The notes beneath the pieces are model-generated. The model searched no databases. It was not told where the DNA came from and saw only the letters and a list, made by a program, of their open reading frames with translations. The position numbers were made by a program, and so were the translations under genes. Shown in pieces: positions 50,590-60,500 of a DNA stretch of 64,000 nt; within the stretch, counting starts at the first letter, position 1; every line of letters begins with the position of its first letter. The stretch is from Lasiodiplodia sp. COLG20 (taxonomy: Eukaryota > Ascomycota > Dothideomycetes > Botryosphaeriales > Botryosphaeriaceae): contig VNWV01000005.1 of the NCBI GenBank assembly GCA_009801085.1, positions 1,302,001 to 1,366,000 on the forward strand, read 5' to 3'.

Positions 50590-51018
50590 TGTTACGCTTG
50601 GACTCAGGAAGGGGGAAGAGGCAGAGACGTCGGGGAAGGTATAGCGCGTTAAGGGGTCACTACCGCTATCTAGAATGTTACTGGACGCTGTGTTTAGAGG
50701 ATAGCAGCCGTAGTTAGGCAGGGAAGGTAACAGGAGGGGTGCAAGGCAATGATTGGAATTGACTACGGAGGTCCTATCTACTGTAACGAGTGTGGTCTAT
50801 ATACATAGAGTGATTAGTGTGATTAGTGTTGGTCACTTGTGGTGATTAAGGTGACTAGAGTGATCAGGATGACGAAAAGGGTTTGGTGGCTCGGGTCGGT
50901 AGGTTCGGGTGCGGCTGGGTCGGCCGGGTGGATCGTACTAGGTTCGGGGGGTTGGTTACGTGGGTGGTGAGTCGTATAAGATCCTAACTTCCCCACTGCT
51001 GTTGAGCGTGTCGTAATA
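50590..51018 (-). repeat. Left LTR of B1 (3' LTR)
   Basis: 429 bp, TGTTACGCTTGG to GTCGTAATA. It differs from the right LTR by roughly twenty substitutions, nearly all transitions. It contains GTGATTA/GTGATCA-like short repeats around 50808-50872, absent from B2-B5 LTRs. It lies about 100 bp upstream of the antisense gene and could supply its promoter. Confidence 0.93.
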
Positions 51019-51030
51019 CTATCCCCCCTC
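51019..51030 (-). promoter_or_regulatory. Polypurine tract of B1
   Basis: Plus strand ctatcccccctc directly against the 3' LTR, that is GAGGGGGGATAG on the element strand. This is the usual position and composition of the plus-strand DNA primer of Ty3/gypsy elements. Confidence 0.7.
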
Positions 51031-51120
51031 TAGACTACTTTCGGCCCGAAAGCTTCCGTGTAGGTTCTTATAAGACCCCGTAGGTCCTCTTCACCGTTAT
51101 CCTTCTTCTTTGTACTGATT

Positions 51121-51822
51121 ATGTCGGGTAGTAGCGCTCGTCGGCACGTCTTAGCTTCTCGCATCCTTTAGGACGGGGCGGAGGCGTCTGTTCGTTGTCA
51201 ATTCTGCTCTTTCCGTCCTTATCACCGTTGCTTCGTTCTTCCCGATCGGCCTCGTTGTTACGAGTGTGTGAAGCGTGGTCGTCGTTGTGTTTTTGAGGCG
51301 ATGACTTCTCCGGCTGAGTGTAATCGTTCCCTTCTTTTTCTATGCTTATGCTGACTTTCTGTAGTTCGTCGGGTGGATTAACAACGGGATCGTATCTGGG
51401 GTCAGTTAGAGGAGGTTCAACGTTAGATTAAGCAGGATGAGGCGGAAATCCTTCGTTTAACTCGTCGAAACGCATCTTCTCGGGCTAAGGTGATTCGGCT
51501 TCTCCGAATGTTGTCTTTCCTAGATTCCCGGAGTAACGAGATGTTTGACCGGGAGCTAGCTGCGATTGAAGCAGAGGAGGCTGCTGCCTTAGGTCGGGGT
51601 TCGGCTAATTTAGGGGTGGACGATACGGCTGTGCCGCATACGTCGGGCGGGTCCGGTGGTAACGTGGCGGGCGCCGACGGCGTGGTTCCTCGTTAGGCTC
51701 CTGTTGATCGGTTTTAGGTGTCTCTGACCCCTCCTCCGGGTTTTACGTTATAGGAGGATGTTCTGGGCTTGGACGGTCTGGGTTTTGTCGGTGGAAGTCC
51801 TCGAGAAGTTCCGGGTAGTTGA
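51121..51822 (+). pseudogene. Antisense gene of B1: Zn2Cys6-like DNA-binding protein candidate, two exons
   Basis: Best-preserved copy. The ATG at 51121 is intact. Exon 1 is 51121-51319; intron 51320-51364 (45 nt, donor GTAATC, branch GCTGAC, end TGTAG, phase 1); exon 2 51365-51822, ending TGA. Residues 26-56 (51196-51288) read C-x2-C-x7-C-x8-C-x2-C-x6-C with basic residues between the last two Cys, close to the Gal4-type Zn(II)2Cys6 pattern (here x7 rather than x6). Exon 2 starts with charged heptads (a coiled-coil candidate), then an Ala/Glu-rich helix, then a Gly/Pro/Asp-rich tail. Exonic stops (51169, 51379, 51424, 51694, 51715, 51751) are all TAG/TAA, as expected from CAG/CAA. The only TGA before the end (51352) is inside the intron. 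Its last 218 bp overlap the 3' end of pol tail to tail. Predicted nuclear regulator of element or host; untested. Confidence 0.8.
51320..51364 (+). other. Predicted 45-nt intron in the B1 antisense gene
   Basis: GT...AG with CTGAC branch-point consensus 14 nt before the end and a pyrimidine-rich middle. It sits at the same codon phase and relative place as the predicted introns of B2-B5, A1, A2 and A3. Because its length is a multiple of three the frame stays aligned without splicing, but a TGA would then be read. Confidence 0.7.
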
Positions 51823-53200
51823 GGTTTAGTAAGGGTTCCTAGGTGTTTTCTGAGTCATCGTAATTCTCCCACTTGACGAGGTACTTGAGCTGACCGTCGG
51901 GGTCCTATTTGCTGTCCAGGATTTTTTCGACGTCCTATTTTTGTGCGTCTTCGGGCTAAATTTTTCCTTCGAGGTATTCTAGTGTTTGGGCGTTTTGTGG
52001 TGCTGGTTTAAGGAGCGCTACGTGGAAAACTGGGCTTCGGCGTATGTTTTTAGGCAATTTAAGTTTGTAAGTGATAGAAGAAAGTTTTTGTTCAATTTCG
52101 AAGAGACCGATTTTTTTATGATCCAATTTGGGGCTCGGTCGTTTGGTTTTGAGGTTTCTAATGAGCAGCCAGACTTTATCTCTCTTCTCTAGGGGCGGCG
52201 GCTTCTGGCGCCTTTAGTTGTAGTATATAGCCATGCGGTGGTTGATGAATTCTATATCTCGGGCCAGGCTTTAGTGTAGTCCTTTTAGCTACTCTGCCTA
52301 GAGTATCCCTTTTTGTGCGATGTTTTCTTATGGAATAGGTTCTCCGTAGGCTTGGGGTTCGAATCTAAAGTTGACGTAGAACGGTGTCTCTTAGGTTGTT
52401 TCCGCTAGTGTGCTATTGCAAGCGAATTGTGCTAGGGGTAGAAGTTCTACCTAGTTGTTTTGTTGGTAATTTACGTAGCTTCGTAGGTATTCCTCTAAGG
52501 TCTGGTTGAGTCGTTCCGTTTGGCCATCCGTCTGGGGGTGAAAGGCGGTAGACAGCTTATGCTTCGTTCCTAACTTGTTTATTAAGGTTTGCTAGAATCG
52601 AGCGCGGAAGCGGGTGTTTCGGTCGGAGATGATTATTTCTGGTATTTCGTGGTTTGCAAAGATGTACCGTAGGAAGATGTAGACTAGCTCGGGAACTTCT
52701 GAGGCTTCCTTGTAGGGGATGAAATACCCTTATTTAGATAGTCTGTTGGTGATGACTAGGATTGCGTCGTAGCGTACCCCTGTGAGTGGTTCTTTGGATT
52801 TTAGTAGTTTGGTAATGAAGTCCAAGGAGATGGATTTCCAGGGTTGGTCGGGAGGTGTGATCGACTGTAGCTTTCCGTAGGGGGCGTGTCGTGCTGTTTT
52901 GTTTCGGGCGTAGTCTTCGCAATCGGCGAGGTGCTGTCGTACTCGTTTTCTGAGGTGCGGCATATAGAATGCTCTTTCGATTCTCTCTATTGTAGGATTG
53001 GTGCCTCTGTGGCCGTGTGCTGGGGCAGCGTGGATTTCCTTAATAAGCTGTCGTCGGAGTCGTTAGGGGACGTAGACTAGTCCTTTGAAAAGGATTATTC
53101 CTTCTAGGCTTAATATAAGGTCGGGATCTTCTTCCGGGTGATCGTGAATTTGTTTCAATAGTTGCTGTGCCATGGTATCGTTTTCGTAGGTTGCCCGAAT
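51605..53200 (-). pseudogene. B1 integrase with C-terminal chromodomain
   Basis: The HHCC zinc domain lies at about 53050-52900: two His, then Cys-Glu-Asp-Tyr where the last Cys has become Tyr. The first catalytic Asp (Ser-Leu-Asp-Phe-Ile) is at 52820-52822, inside the unbroken stretch 52963-52730. That stretch ends at TAA for a Trp codon (two G-to-A changes). The downstream core has the Asp and Glu motifs, then a GPY/F module spelled Gly-Leu-Phe near 52100. The chromodomain at about 51830-51960 has Leu-Val-Lys-Trp-Glu intact and two Trp turned to TAG. An Arg/Pro-rich tail ends at 51605. Chromodomains of this type direct integration to H3K9-methylated chromatin, consistent with the nested insertions here. 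Confidence 0.88.
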
Positions 53201-53284
53201 GTGCTCTTCCCATGTTAAAAGTGAGGGGTCGTTTTCTTGAGAGTCCTTATTTTCTTGTGTGCCTGGGTTTTCGGAGGGGGCCTC

Positions 53285-53953
53285 CTAGAAGTTGTTTCCC
53301 GGGGTTCTGTTTCTAGGGTTTTCTTCTTGGGCTAATTGTGCTCCTAGGGTGTTTGTCCCCGGGGGTCCTTTCTGGGAGGATTGTATTCCTAGGTTTGTTT
53401 CTCTAGGAGGGGTCGATTTCTGGGAGTTCGGTGCTTCTAAGAAACTGGGTCCAGGGAGTGTTGTGTTCCTAGGAACGAGTTCCTGGGGGTTCGTAGGTCC
53501 TAGGGATCTCCGAGGCCTAGGAGGTTCTTCCCGGGATTGGGAGCCCCTTGCTTGGCTTCGGGTGACCGGGGCCAGGAGGCGGATTGCTGTAAGTTCTAGT
53601 TGAGGTCGGTTGAGTTTGATGTCTCCCTCCTTATTTTGTTCCAGAAGCGCCGGGGAGAGTTCTGGTTGGTTAAGTATATAGTCGCATCGTCGGCTGAGTG
53701 TATTAGCCTTCCCGTTCTCAGTTCCTTTCCGGTGTACTATCTTGAAATTAAAGGAAGCGAGTTGTTCCGCCCACCGGACTTGTCGCCGATTGAGGATTTT
53801 GGTTGTTATAAAGGCGCCTAGGTTTTGGTGATCCGAGTACACGGTGATTTCGAAGTTTGCCCCTTTTAGATAATGTCGCCATTCTTTAAAGGCTATGACG
53901 ATGGCTAACAGTTCTTTGTCGTGGATATCGTAGTTAAGTTCCGCAGGTAACAT
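53285..53953 (-). pseudogene. B1 RNase H and proline-rich linker
   Basis: Longest unbroken frame in the window (222 codons). Residues 1-95 are gypsy RNase H: Tyr-Asp-x2-Asp-Lys-Glu-Leu with the catalytic Glu, Tyr-Ser-Asp-His-Gln, and [10 protein letters not shown], where the usual Asp-Ala is Asn-Thr. Both changes are G-to-A on the coding strand and remove a catalytic Asp. Residues 120-222 are a Pro/Asn/Gly/Gln-rich spacer of about 100 residues before the integrase zinc domain. The stretch begins inside RNase H, so the apparent start is only a Met codon, not a gene start. Confidence 0.85.
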
Positions 53954-55200
53954 CTTTCTAGAGTAGAAGGCTACGGGGTGCAGCCGTCCTTAGTCGTCTG
54001 GCTGGCTGAGGCAGGCCCCGATGGCGTAGTCGGATGCATCTGTTTCTAGGTAGATAGGCTTATCTAGGTCGAAGAGGGCGAGGACTGGTGCTTTCGTAAA
54101 CGCTCTTTTAAGTAGCTCGAAGGCTTCCTGCTATGTTTTTTGCTAATTAAAGCGGGTGTCCTTTCGGGTAAGGCGGGTTAGGGGTTCAGCTAACTTGGCG
54201 TAGTCTTTAATGAATCGGCGATAGAAGTTAGCGAAATCTAAGAAGGATTGGGCCTCTCGAAGGTTCTTAGGTACGGGCTAGCTGAGAATGGATTCTACTT
54301 TCTTAGGGTCTATTATGACCTCGCCGGGTCGGATGATGAATCCCAGGAATTCCACTTCTTGGGCGTGGAAGGCGCATTTCTCGGGTTTGACTTGTAGCTT
54401 TCTTTCCTGTAATTTTTCTAGTACCTTTGCCACGTGTTCCTGATGTTTCTCTAGAGTTTCGGAGTAGATTAGGATATCGTCTAGATATGCTGTATAGAAG
54501 ACGTCTAGGTATTCTCGAAGGATGTCGTTAATTATGGCCTAGAAGGTTGCGGGGGCGTTGGTGAGCCCGAAAGGCATAACGAGGTATTCAAATAGTCCGA
54601 AGCGACTTCGCTAGGCGGTCTTCTATTCTTCGCCTTCTTTGATTCTGATTAAGTGGTAGCCGTCTCGGAGGTCGAGCTTGGTGAAATACTTAGCTTTCCT
54701 TAGTCGGTCTCGTAGTTCGTCAATTCTAGGCAAGGGATAGCGGTCCTTGATGGTGATGTCGTTTAGGGCTCGGTAGTCTACGTATAGTCGTAGCTTCCCT
54801 CCTGGTTTCGGTACGAACAGGATAGGGAAGGCTGCTGATGACTAGGATGGTCGGATGTATTCTTTTCGTAGGCAGGTCTCGATGTATTCCTTGAGCACCT
54901 GTAGTTCTTTTTTAGAGAGGGAGTATAAGGGGCCGAACTTGGGTGATGTTTCCGGCATTAGGGGTATTTTATAGTCCCACGGTTGGTGTTCTAGTAGAGC
55001 GTCTTCCTGTTTCTCCGTGAAGATGTCGAATTTCCTGTATTGTAGGGGTACGTTATCTAGGGGGTTTTCTATGTTGGTGGTGTTGACTTGTCGTAGGTCG
55101 TATTTCATGCGTTCTCGGGTTTCTTAGGGTTTCTGGGGTCTGTAGGTTCGTTTTCTAGGAAGGTAGGCGATCCTGCAGGCCTGCCAGACCTCTGGGGGTT
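53954..55200 (-). pseudogene. B1 reverse transcriptase
   Basis: The RT N-terminal region is unbroken at 55108-54842, including Leu-Lys-Glu-Tyr-Ile-Glu and Lys-Glu-Tyr-Ile-Arg-Pro-Ser before the fingers domain. The catalytic box Tyr-Leu-Asp-Asp is intact at 54476-54487. Stops are TAG/TAA at Trp codons, from G-to-A on the coding strand. It lies between protease and RNase H in the standard Metaviridae order. With the catalytic pair intact but several stops, it is recently inactivated. Confidence 0.88.
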
Positions 55201-55450
55201 GCTAAGTCTCGATTTTAATTCCTTGGGGGGTAGTGCGTACCTAGAAGATTTCGGTAGGGGTGTCTTTCTTTACTTCCTTTCTAAGGGCCTTCTTAGAGAT
55301 TTTGCTGACTTATACCAGCTTACTCCGGGTTGCTTGGGGTTGTGCCGACGCTGCTGTGATGCTAAACAGCTGCCGCGTCTCGTTCTTTTCTCTGGACCTG
55401 AATTTCACTTCTCCGGATTCCCAATCGATGTATGGTTTCCACTTCCGGAG

Positions 55451-55864
55451 CTAGGGGCGTCCTAGGATGATATTATATCCGGGGGTTTTTATGATGTTTA
55501 AACATATTCTTTCTCGGTGTTTTCCTCTGGCCAGCACGAGTCCTTGGGTTTCTATAAGTATCAACCCTCCTCCATATATGCTAGGTGAACCATCTACGGT
55601 AATGAGTTCGTAGGGGTGTTTCTTTTCTCGGAACTTGATATTATGTTTTTCCACGAAGCGGGGGTTGATATGATTGCCTCCGTTAGCTGAGTCGATTAGG
55701 ACGCGGGCTCGGCGTCCATTAGCGAGTATGTTGATAATAAGGTGCTCGGTATACTCGGCTGGGGGTTCTTCGTCGTCCGTGGTGTGCGTATAAGAGAGTT
55801 TTCCTTTAGTGTTATCGGTCGTTGTTGTAGTTACCTGAAGGGGCGCCGGGGTCTGCGCCTTCAC
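55451..55864 (-). pseudogene. B1 retropepsin-like aspartic protease
   Basis: 137 unbroken codons. The active-site strand reads Val-Leu-Ile-Asp-Ser-Ala-Asn-Gly, in place of the usual Asp-Ser/Thr-Gly-Ala. A C-terminal Ile-Ile-Leu-Gly matches the conserved hydrophobic-hydrophobic-Leu-Gly motif of retropepsins. In the element it would cleave the Gag-Pol polyprotein. The changed residues after the catalytic Asp may be RIP damage. It lies between the gag zinc knuckle and RT. Confidence 0.82.
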
Positions 55865-56019
55865 CCGTCCCTGGATTAGAGGCTTTTTTAGTTTTTTGCC
55901 TCTGGCTAGTACCTATAGGTCTTCTTTGGTTTACGGTAGCTTTCGTATTCGTCGTTGGTATAATCGGCCCAATACTGCTTGTCGTGGGATTCCTCTATTT
56001 CCGTTACTTGTGTGGCTAA

Positions 56020-57084
56020 GGTTTAGCGTGTTGTCTTATGGCCGCCCTTGTATTGGCGGGCGTAATGTCCCTTCTTTCCGTAGCGGAGGCATAGGTCTTT
56101 CTTACGGCGTCGGTCTTTTTCTTCTTAGGATAGAGGCCCGTTGCGTCTGACGCTATCGAGGTCTATAGGTTCGCCGGGGCTCGTTGTGTTCCGGGTTTGG
56201 TTGGAGTTGGCTGTAGGGCGGTTCGACTGGGTTGCTTCCCTACGACGGTCGTATAGCCGAGTGTCGAGTTGGATGGCGATGCGGACCACCTTCTGGTATG
56301 AATTAGGTAGCTTGGTTCTGGCGAACTCGTTCTTAATATGGTCCTTAAGTCCCTCGTAATACAACATTTTGAGGACGTTGTCGGGCCATTAGAGTCGGGA
56401 GGCATAGAGTCGGAACTGGGTGGTGTAGGTTACGGCGGAGCCAGTTTATTTGAGGGTCTGGATTCGGTGGGCTGTATCTTGATATTGGTTCTTATCTTCG
56501 AAGTTCTCTCGGAGTGCTTTAGCGAAGTTGTCGTAGTTGTAGAACAGTTCTGTCGTTTCCTTATGTTGGTCTAGTTTGCTAAAGTCTTCTTGGTAGGGTT
56601 CGAACCAACGGGCAGCATTGCTACGGAGGTACGATCCGGCAAAGAAGATTTTTTAAGAGTCATCTTAGAAGGCCGTCCCGAATAGGTGGAAGTAGGTTTG
56701 TAGTTGTCGTAGGAATTCGTCTAATTTTCTCCTAGTTCCGTCGAAGGTGTCTGGTTCCTTAACCTTAAACTTTGGGTTGGGGGTTTAGGTCGGGGCCGGC
56801 TTGGTGGGTGGCGTAGGTTCCGGAATCCTTATAGTGCGGTTGACTGTAAAGGCTTGTCCCCTGATGAAGTATTCTAGGAGGACGTGTACATAGTCTTTCG
56901 ATGCATTTGGGGGCAGCCGTGGTCTACTAATATCGCGGGAAAGGGACGCGATCCCTGATGCGTAGGCTTCCGAGATGAGCATGCGTGTTTCTATATCGGG
57001 GTTTCTAGGGATGTTTAGTCGGATGTTGCGTACTTGGTCCTCCGCGTCTAGAAGGGAAGCACGGATCTCGGCCTAGGTTGTTAT
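56020..57084 (-). pseudogene. B1 gag with CCHC zinc knuckle
   Basis: Nucleocapsid/capsid polyprotein. The start is probably ATA at 57084 (former ATG), 52 bp past the leader. Unbroken stretches are 56982-56785 (N-terminal) and 56367-56125 (capsid C-terminal, Gly-Leu-Lys-Asp-His and Arg-Leu-Tyr-Asp-Arg-Arg). The knuckle near 56040-56085 reads C-x2-Y-x4-H-x4-Y, that is CCHC with two Cys turned to Tyr by G-to-A. Surrounded by Lys/Arg-rich sequence as usual for RNA-binding Gag. Confidence 0.82.
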
Positions 57085-57122
57085 AGTTAGTACTGAGGTA
57101 ATCTTACCTTCGGTGCCTGTAA

Positions 57123-57136
57123 GGTAGTAGTCAAAG
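57123..57136 (-). promoter_or_regulatory. Putative primer-binding leader of B1
   Basis: Element strand CTTTGACTACTACC immediately after the 5' LTR; least mutated version of the sequence shared with family A. It lacks the TGG expected for a match to the 3' end of a tRNA. Confidence 0.6.
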
Positions 57137-57565
57137 TGTTACGCTTGAACTCAGGAAGGGGGAAGAGGCAGAGACGTCGGGGAAGGTATAGCGCGTTAAG
57201 GGGTTACTACCGCTATCTAGGATGTTACTGGACGCTGTGTTTAGAGAATAGCAGCCGTAGTTAGGTAGGGAAGGTAATAGGAGGGGTGTAAGGCAATGAT
57301 TGGAATTGACCATAGAGGTCCTATCTACTGTAACGAGTGTGGTCTATATACATGGAGTGATCAGTGTGATTAGTGTTGGTCACTTGTAATGATCAAGGTG
57401 ACCAGAGTGATCAGGATGACGAAAAGGGTTTAGTGGCTCGGGTCGGTAGGTTCGGGTGCGGCTAGGTCGGCCGGGTAGATCGTGCTGGGTTCGGGGGGTT
57501 GATTACGTGGGTGGTGAGTCGTATAAGATTCTGACTTTCCTACTGCTGTTGAGCGTGTCGTAATA
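57137..57565 (-). repeat. Right LTR of B1 (5' LTR)
   Basis: 429 bp; should contain the promoter of the gag-pol transcript. Holds most of a 60-codon open stretch (57313-57131, minus strand). Confidence 0.93.
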
Positions 57566-57570
57566 TTACT

Positions 57571-60500
57571 ATACTATAGTATCGTTTTCGTAGATTATCT
57601 AAATATACTCTTTTTATATTAAAAGTAAGAAGTCGTTTTTTTAAGAATTCTTATTTTTTTATATATCTAGATTTTCGAAGAAAGTCTTTTAGAAGTTATT
57701 ATTTTTCGAGATTCTATTTCTAGAGTTTTCTTCTTAGACTAGTTATACTTCTAAAGTATTTATCTTCGGGGGTTCTTTCTAGAAGAATTATATTTCTAGA
57801 TTTATTTCTTTAGAAGAAGTTAATTTCTAGAAGTTCGATATCTCTAAGAAACTAAATTTAAAGAGTATTATATTTCTAGAAACGAGTTTCTAGAGATTTA
57901 TAAATTCTAGAAATCTTCGAGGTCTAGAAGATTCTTTCTAAAATTAGAAGCTTTTTACTTAATTTCGAGTAATCAAAGCTAGAAGACGAATTATTATAAG
58001 TTCTAGTTAAGGTCGATTAAGTTTAATATTTTCTTTTTTATTTTATTTTAGAAGCGCTAGAAAGAGTTTTAGTCGATTAAGTATATAGTCGTATCGTCGA
58101 CTAAGTATATTAGTCTTCTTATTCTTAGTTTCTTTTTAATATACTATCTTAAAATTAAAGAAAGCGAGTTATTCTATCTACTAAACTTATTACCGATTAA
58201 GAATTTTAGTTATTATAAAGACGTCTAGATTTTAGTAATTCGAGTATATAGTAATTTTAAAGTTTATTTCTTCTAGATAATATCGCTATTCTTTAAAGAC
58301 TATAATAATAGCTAATAGTTCTTTATCGTAGATATTATAGTTAAGTTTTATAGATAATATTTTTCTAGAGTAGAAGACTACGAAATATAGTCGTTCTTAG
58401 TTATTTAGCTAGCTAAAATATATCTCTATAGTATAGTTTAAGATATTAGTTTCTAGATAAATAAGCTTATTCGAATTAAAAAGAACTAGAACGAATACTT
58501 TTATAAAGATCTTTTTAAGCTAGTTAAAGGCTTTTTATTATACGTTCTACTAGTTAAAGCGGATATTTTTTTAAATTAGTTAAGTTAGAGATTTTACTAG
58601 CTTAGCGTAGTCTTTAATAAACCGTTAGTAGAAGTTAGTAAAGTTTAAAAAGAATTAAACTTCTCGAAGATTCTTAGATATAGACTAACTAAGAATAGAT
58701 TCTACTTTTTTAGAGTTTATTACGACTTTTTCGAATCGAATAATAAATTCTAGAAATTTTATCTCTTAGACGTAAAAGACGTATTTCTTAAGCTTAACTT
58801 ATAGCTTTCTTTTTTATAATTTCTTTAGTATCTTTACTACGTATTTTTAATATTTCTCTAGAGTTTTAAAGTAGATTAGAATATCGTCTAGATATACTAT
58901 ATAGAAGACGTCTAGATATTCTTAAAGAATATCGTTAATTATAGTTTAGAAGATTACGAAAGCGTTAGTAAGTTTAAAAAATATGACGAAATATTTAAAT
59001 AGTCTAAAATAATTTTACTAGATAGTTTTTTACTTTTTATCTTCTTTAATTCTAATTAAGTAGTAGTCGTTTTAAAGGTCGAGCTTAGTAAAATACTTAG
59101 TCTTTCTTAGTCGGTTTCGTAGTTCGTCGATTCTAAATAAGAAATAGCGGTTCTTAATAGTAATATCGTTTAGAGTTTAGTAGTCTACGTATAGTTATAG
59201 CTTCTCTCTAAGTTTTAATACGAATAGAATAGAGAAGACTACTAATAACTAGAATAGTTAAATATACTTTTTTCGTAGATAGGTCTCGATATATTTTTTA
59301 AATATTTATAATTTTTTTTTAGAGAGAAAGTATAAGAAGTTAAACTTAGATAATATTTTTAATATTAGAAGTATTTTATAGTTCTATAGTTAGTATTCTA
59401 GTAGAGCGTCTTTCTATTTTTTCGTAAAGATATCAAATTTTCTATATTATAAAAGTACGTTATCTAGAGGGTTTTTTATATTAGTAATATTAACTTATCG
59501 TAGATCGTATTTTATACGTTTTCGAGATTCTTAGAATTTCTAAAATCTATAGATTCGTTTTCTAAAAAGATAAGCGATTCTATAGATCTATTAAATCTCT
59601 AGAGATTACTAAGTTTTAATTTTAATTTTTTAGAGAATAGTATATATTTAAAAGATTTCGATAGAAGTATCTTTCTTTACTTCTTTTTTAAGAATCTTTT
59701 TAGAGATCTTACTAACTTATACTAGCTTACTCTAGATTACTCGAGAGTATACTAACGCCGCTATATTACTTAATAGTTACCGCGTCTCGTTCTTTTCTTA
59801 AAACCTAAACTTTACTTTTTTATTTTTTTAATTAATATAGAATTTCTATTTTTGAAGCTATAGAAGTTCTAAAATAATATTATATCTAGAGGTTTTTATA
59901 ATATTTAAGTAGATTCTTTCTTAATATTTTTCTTAGAATAATACGAGTTCTTAAATTTCTATAAAAATTAACTCTTCTCTATATATACTAGATAAGCCGT
60001 CTACTATAATAAGTTCGTAGAGATATTCTTTTTCTCGAAATCTTATATTATATTTTTTTATAAAACGAGAGTTAATATAATTATCTCTATTTACTAAATT
60101 AATAAGAACGCGGACTCGTCGTCTATTAACAAGTATATTAATAACTAAATACTCGATATATTCGGCTAAAGACTCTTTATCATTTATAGTATACGTAGAG
60201 AGAAGTTTTTTATTAGTATTATTAATTATAGTTACGATTATCTAAAGAGACGCTAAAGACTACGTCTCTATCTATTTCTAGATTAGAGACTTAATTAGTT
60301 TTTTATCTCGGGCTAATAACCGTTAGTTTTCTTTAGTTCTCGATAGTTTTCGCTTTTATTATTAGTATAGTCGATCTAATATTACTTATCGTAAGAATTC
60401 TCTATTTTAGTTATCTATACGATGGCGGTCTAGCGCGTAGTTCTATTATCTTTCTTATATTATCGTATATAGTATTTTTTTTTTCGTATTAAAGATATAG

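Larger units (their letters stand above)
50590..57565 (-). mobile_element. Element B1, youngest family B Ty3/gypsy copy, one-sided RIP
   Basis: 6976-bp element with two 429-bp LTRs (50590-51018 and 57137-57565) and exact 5-bp target duplication ttact (50585-50589, 57566-57570). LTR ends are TGTTACG...CGTAATA, near-perfect inverted repeats. It carries gag, protease, RT, RNase H, integrase and chromodomain on the minus strand and the antisense gene on the plus strand. Base composition differs from everything around it: TpG is abundant but CpA is rare on the plus strand. Its LTR differs from B2-B5 in the outer half, so it is a distinct subfamily. Confidence 0.96.

Noticed and set aside
51986..52192. 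68-codon plus-strand frame over the B1 integrase
   Set aside because: Lies entirely opposite the GPY/F integrase region, starts internally and has no counterpart frame in B4 or B2.
52734..52922. Second minus-strand frame within the integrase
   Set aside because: Out of frame with the HHCC/Asp motifs that are plain in 52730-52963.
53292..53603. 103-codon plus-strand open frame in B1
   Set aside because: It is the reverse of the RNase H/linker frame, and the spacing of Gly/Pro/Trp mirrors the linker repeats. It has no recognisable domain, and no matching open frame was seen in the other family B copies.
55199..55465. Two overlapping plus-strand frames of 88 and 65 codons (55199-55465, 55260-55454)
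   Set aside because: Antisense shadows of the RT/protease junction of B1. No conserved start, intron or frame preservation in the RIPed copies, unlike the gene at 51121-51822.
56163..56405. Alternative minus-strand frame over gag
   Set aside because: Out of frame with the capsid and zinc-knuckle frame (56125-56367 and downstream).
55896..56574. Plus-strand frames opposite B1 gag (55896-56150, 56141-56359, 56338-56574)
   Set aside because: Shadows of gag. They overlap each other in different frames and none shows a domain or conserved ends.
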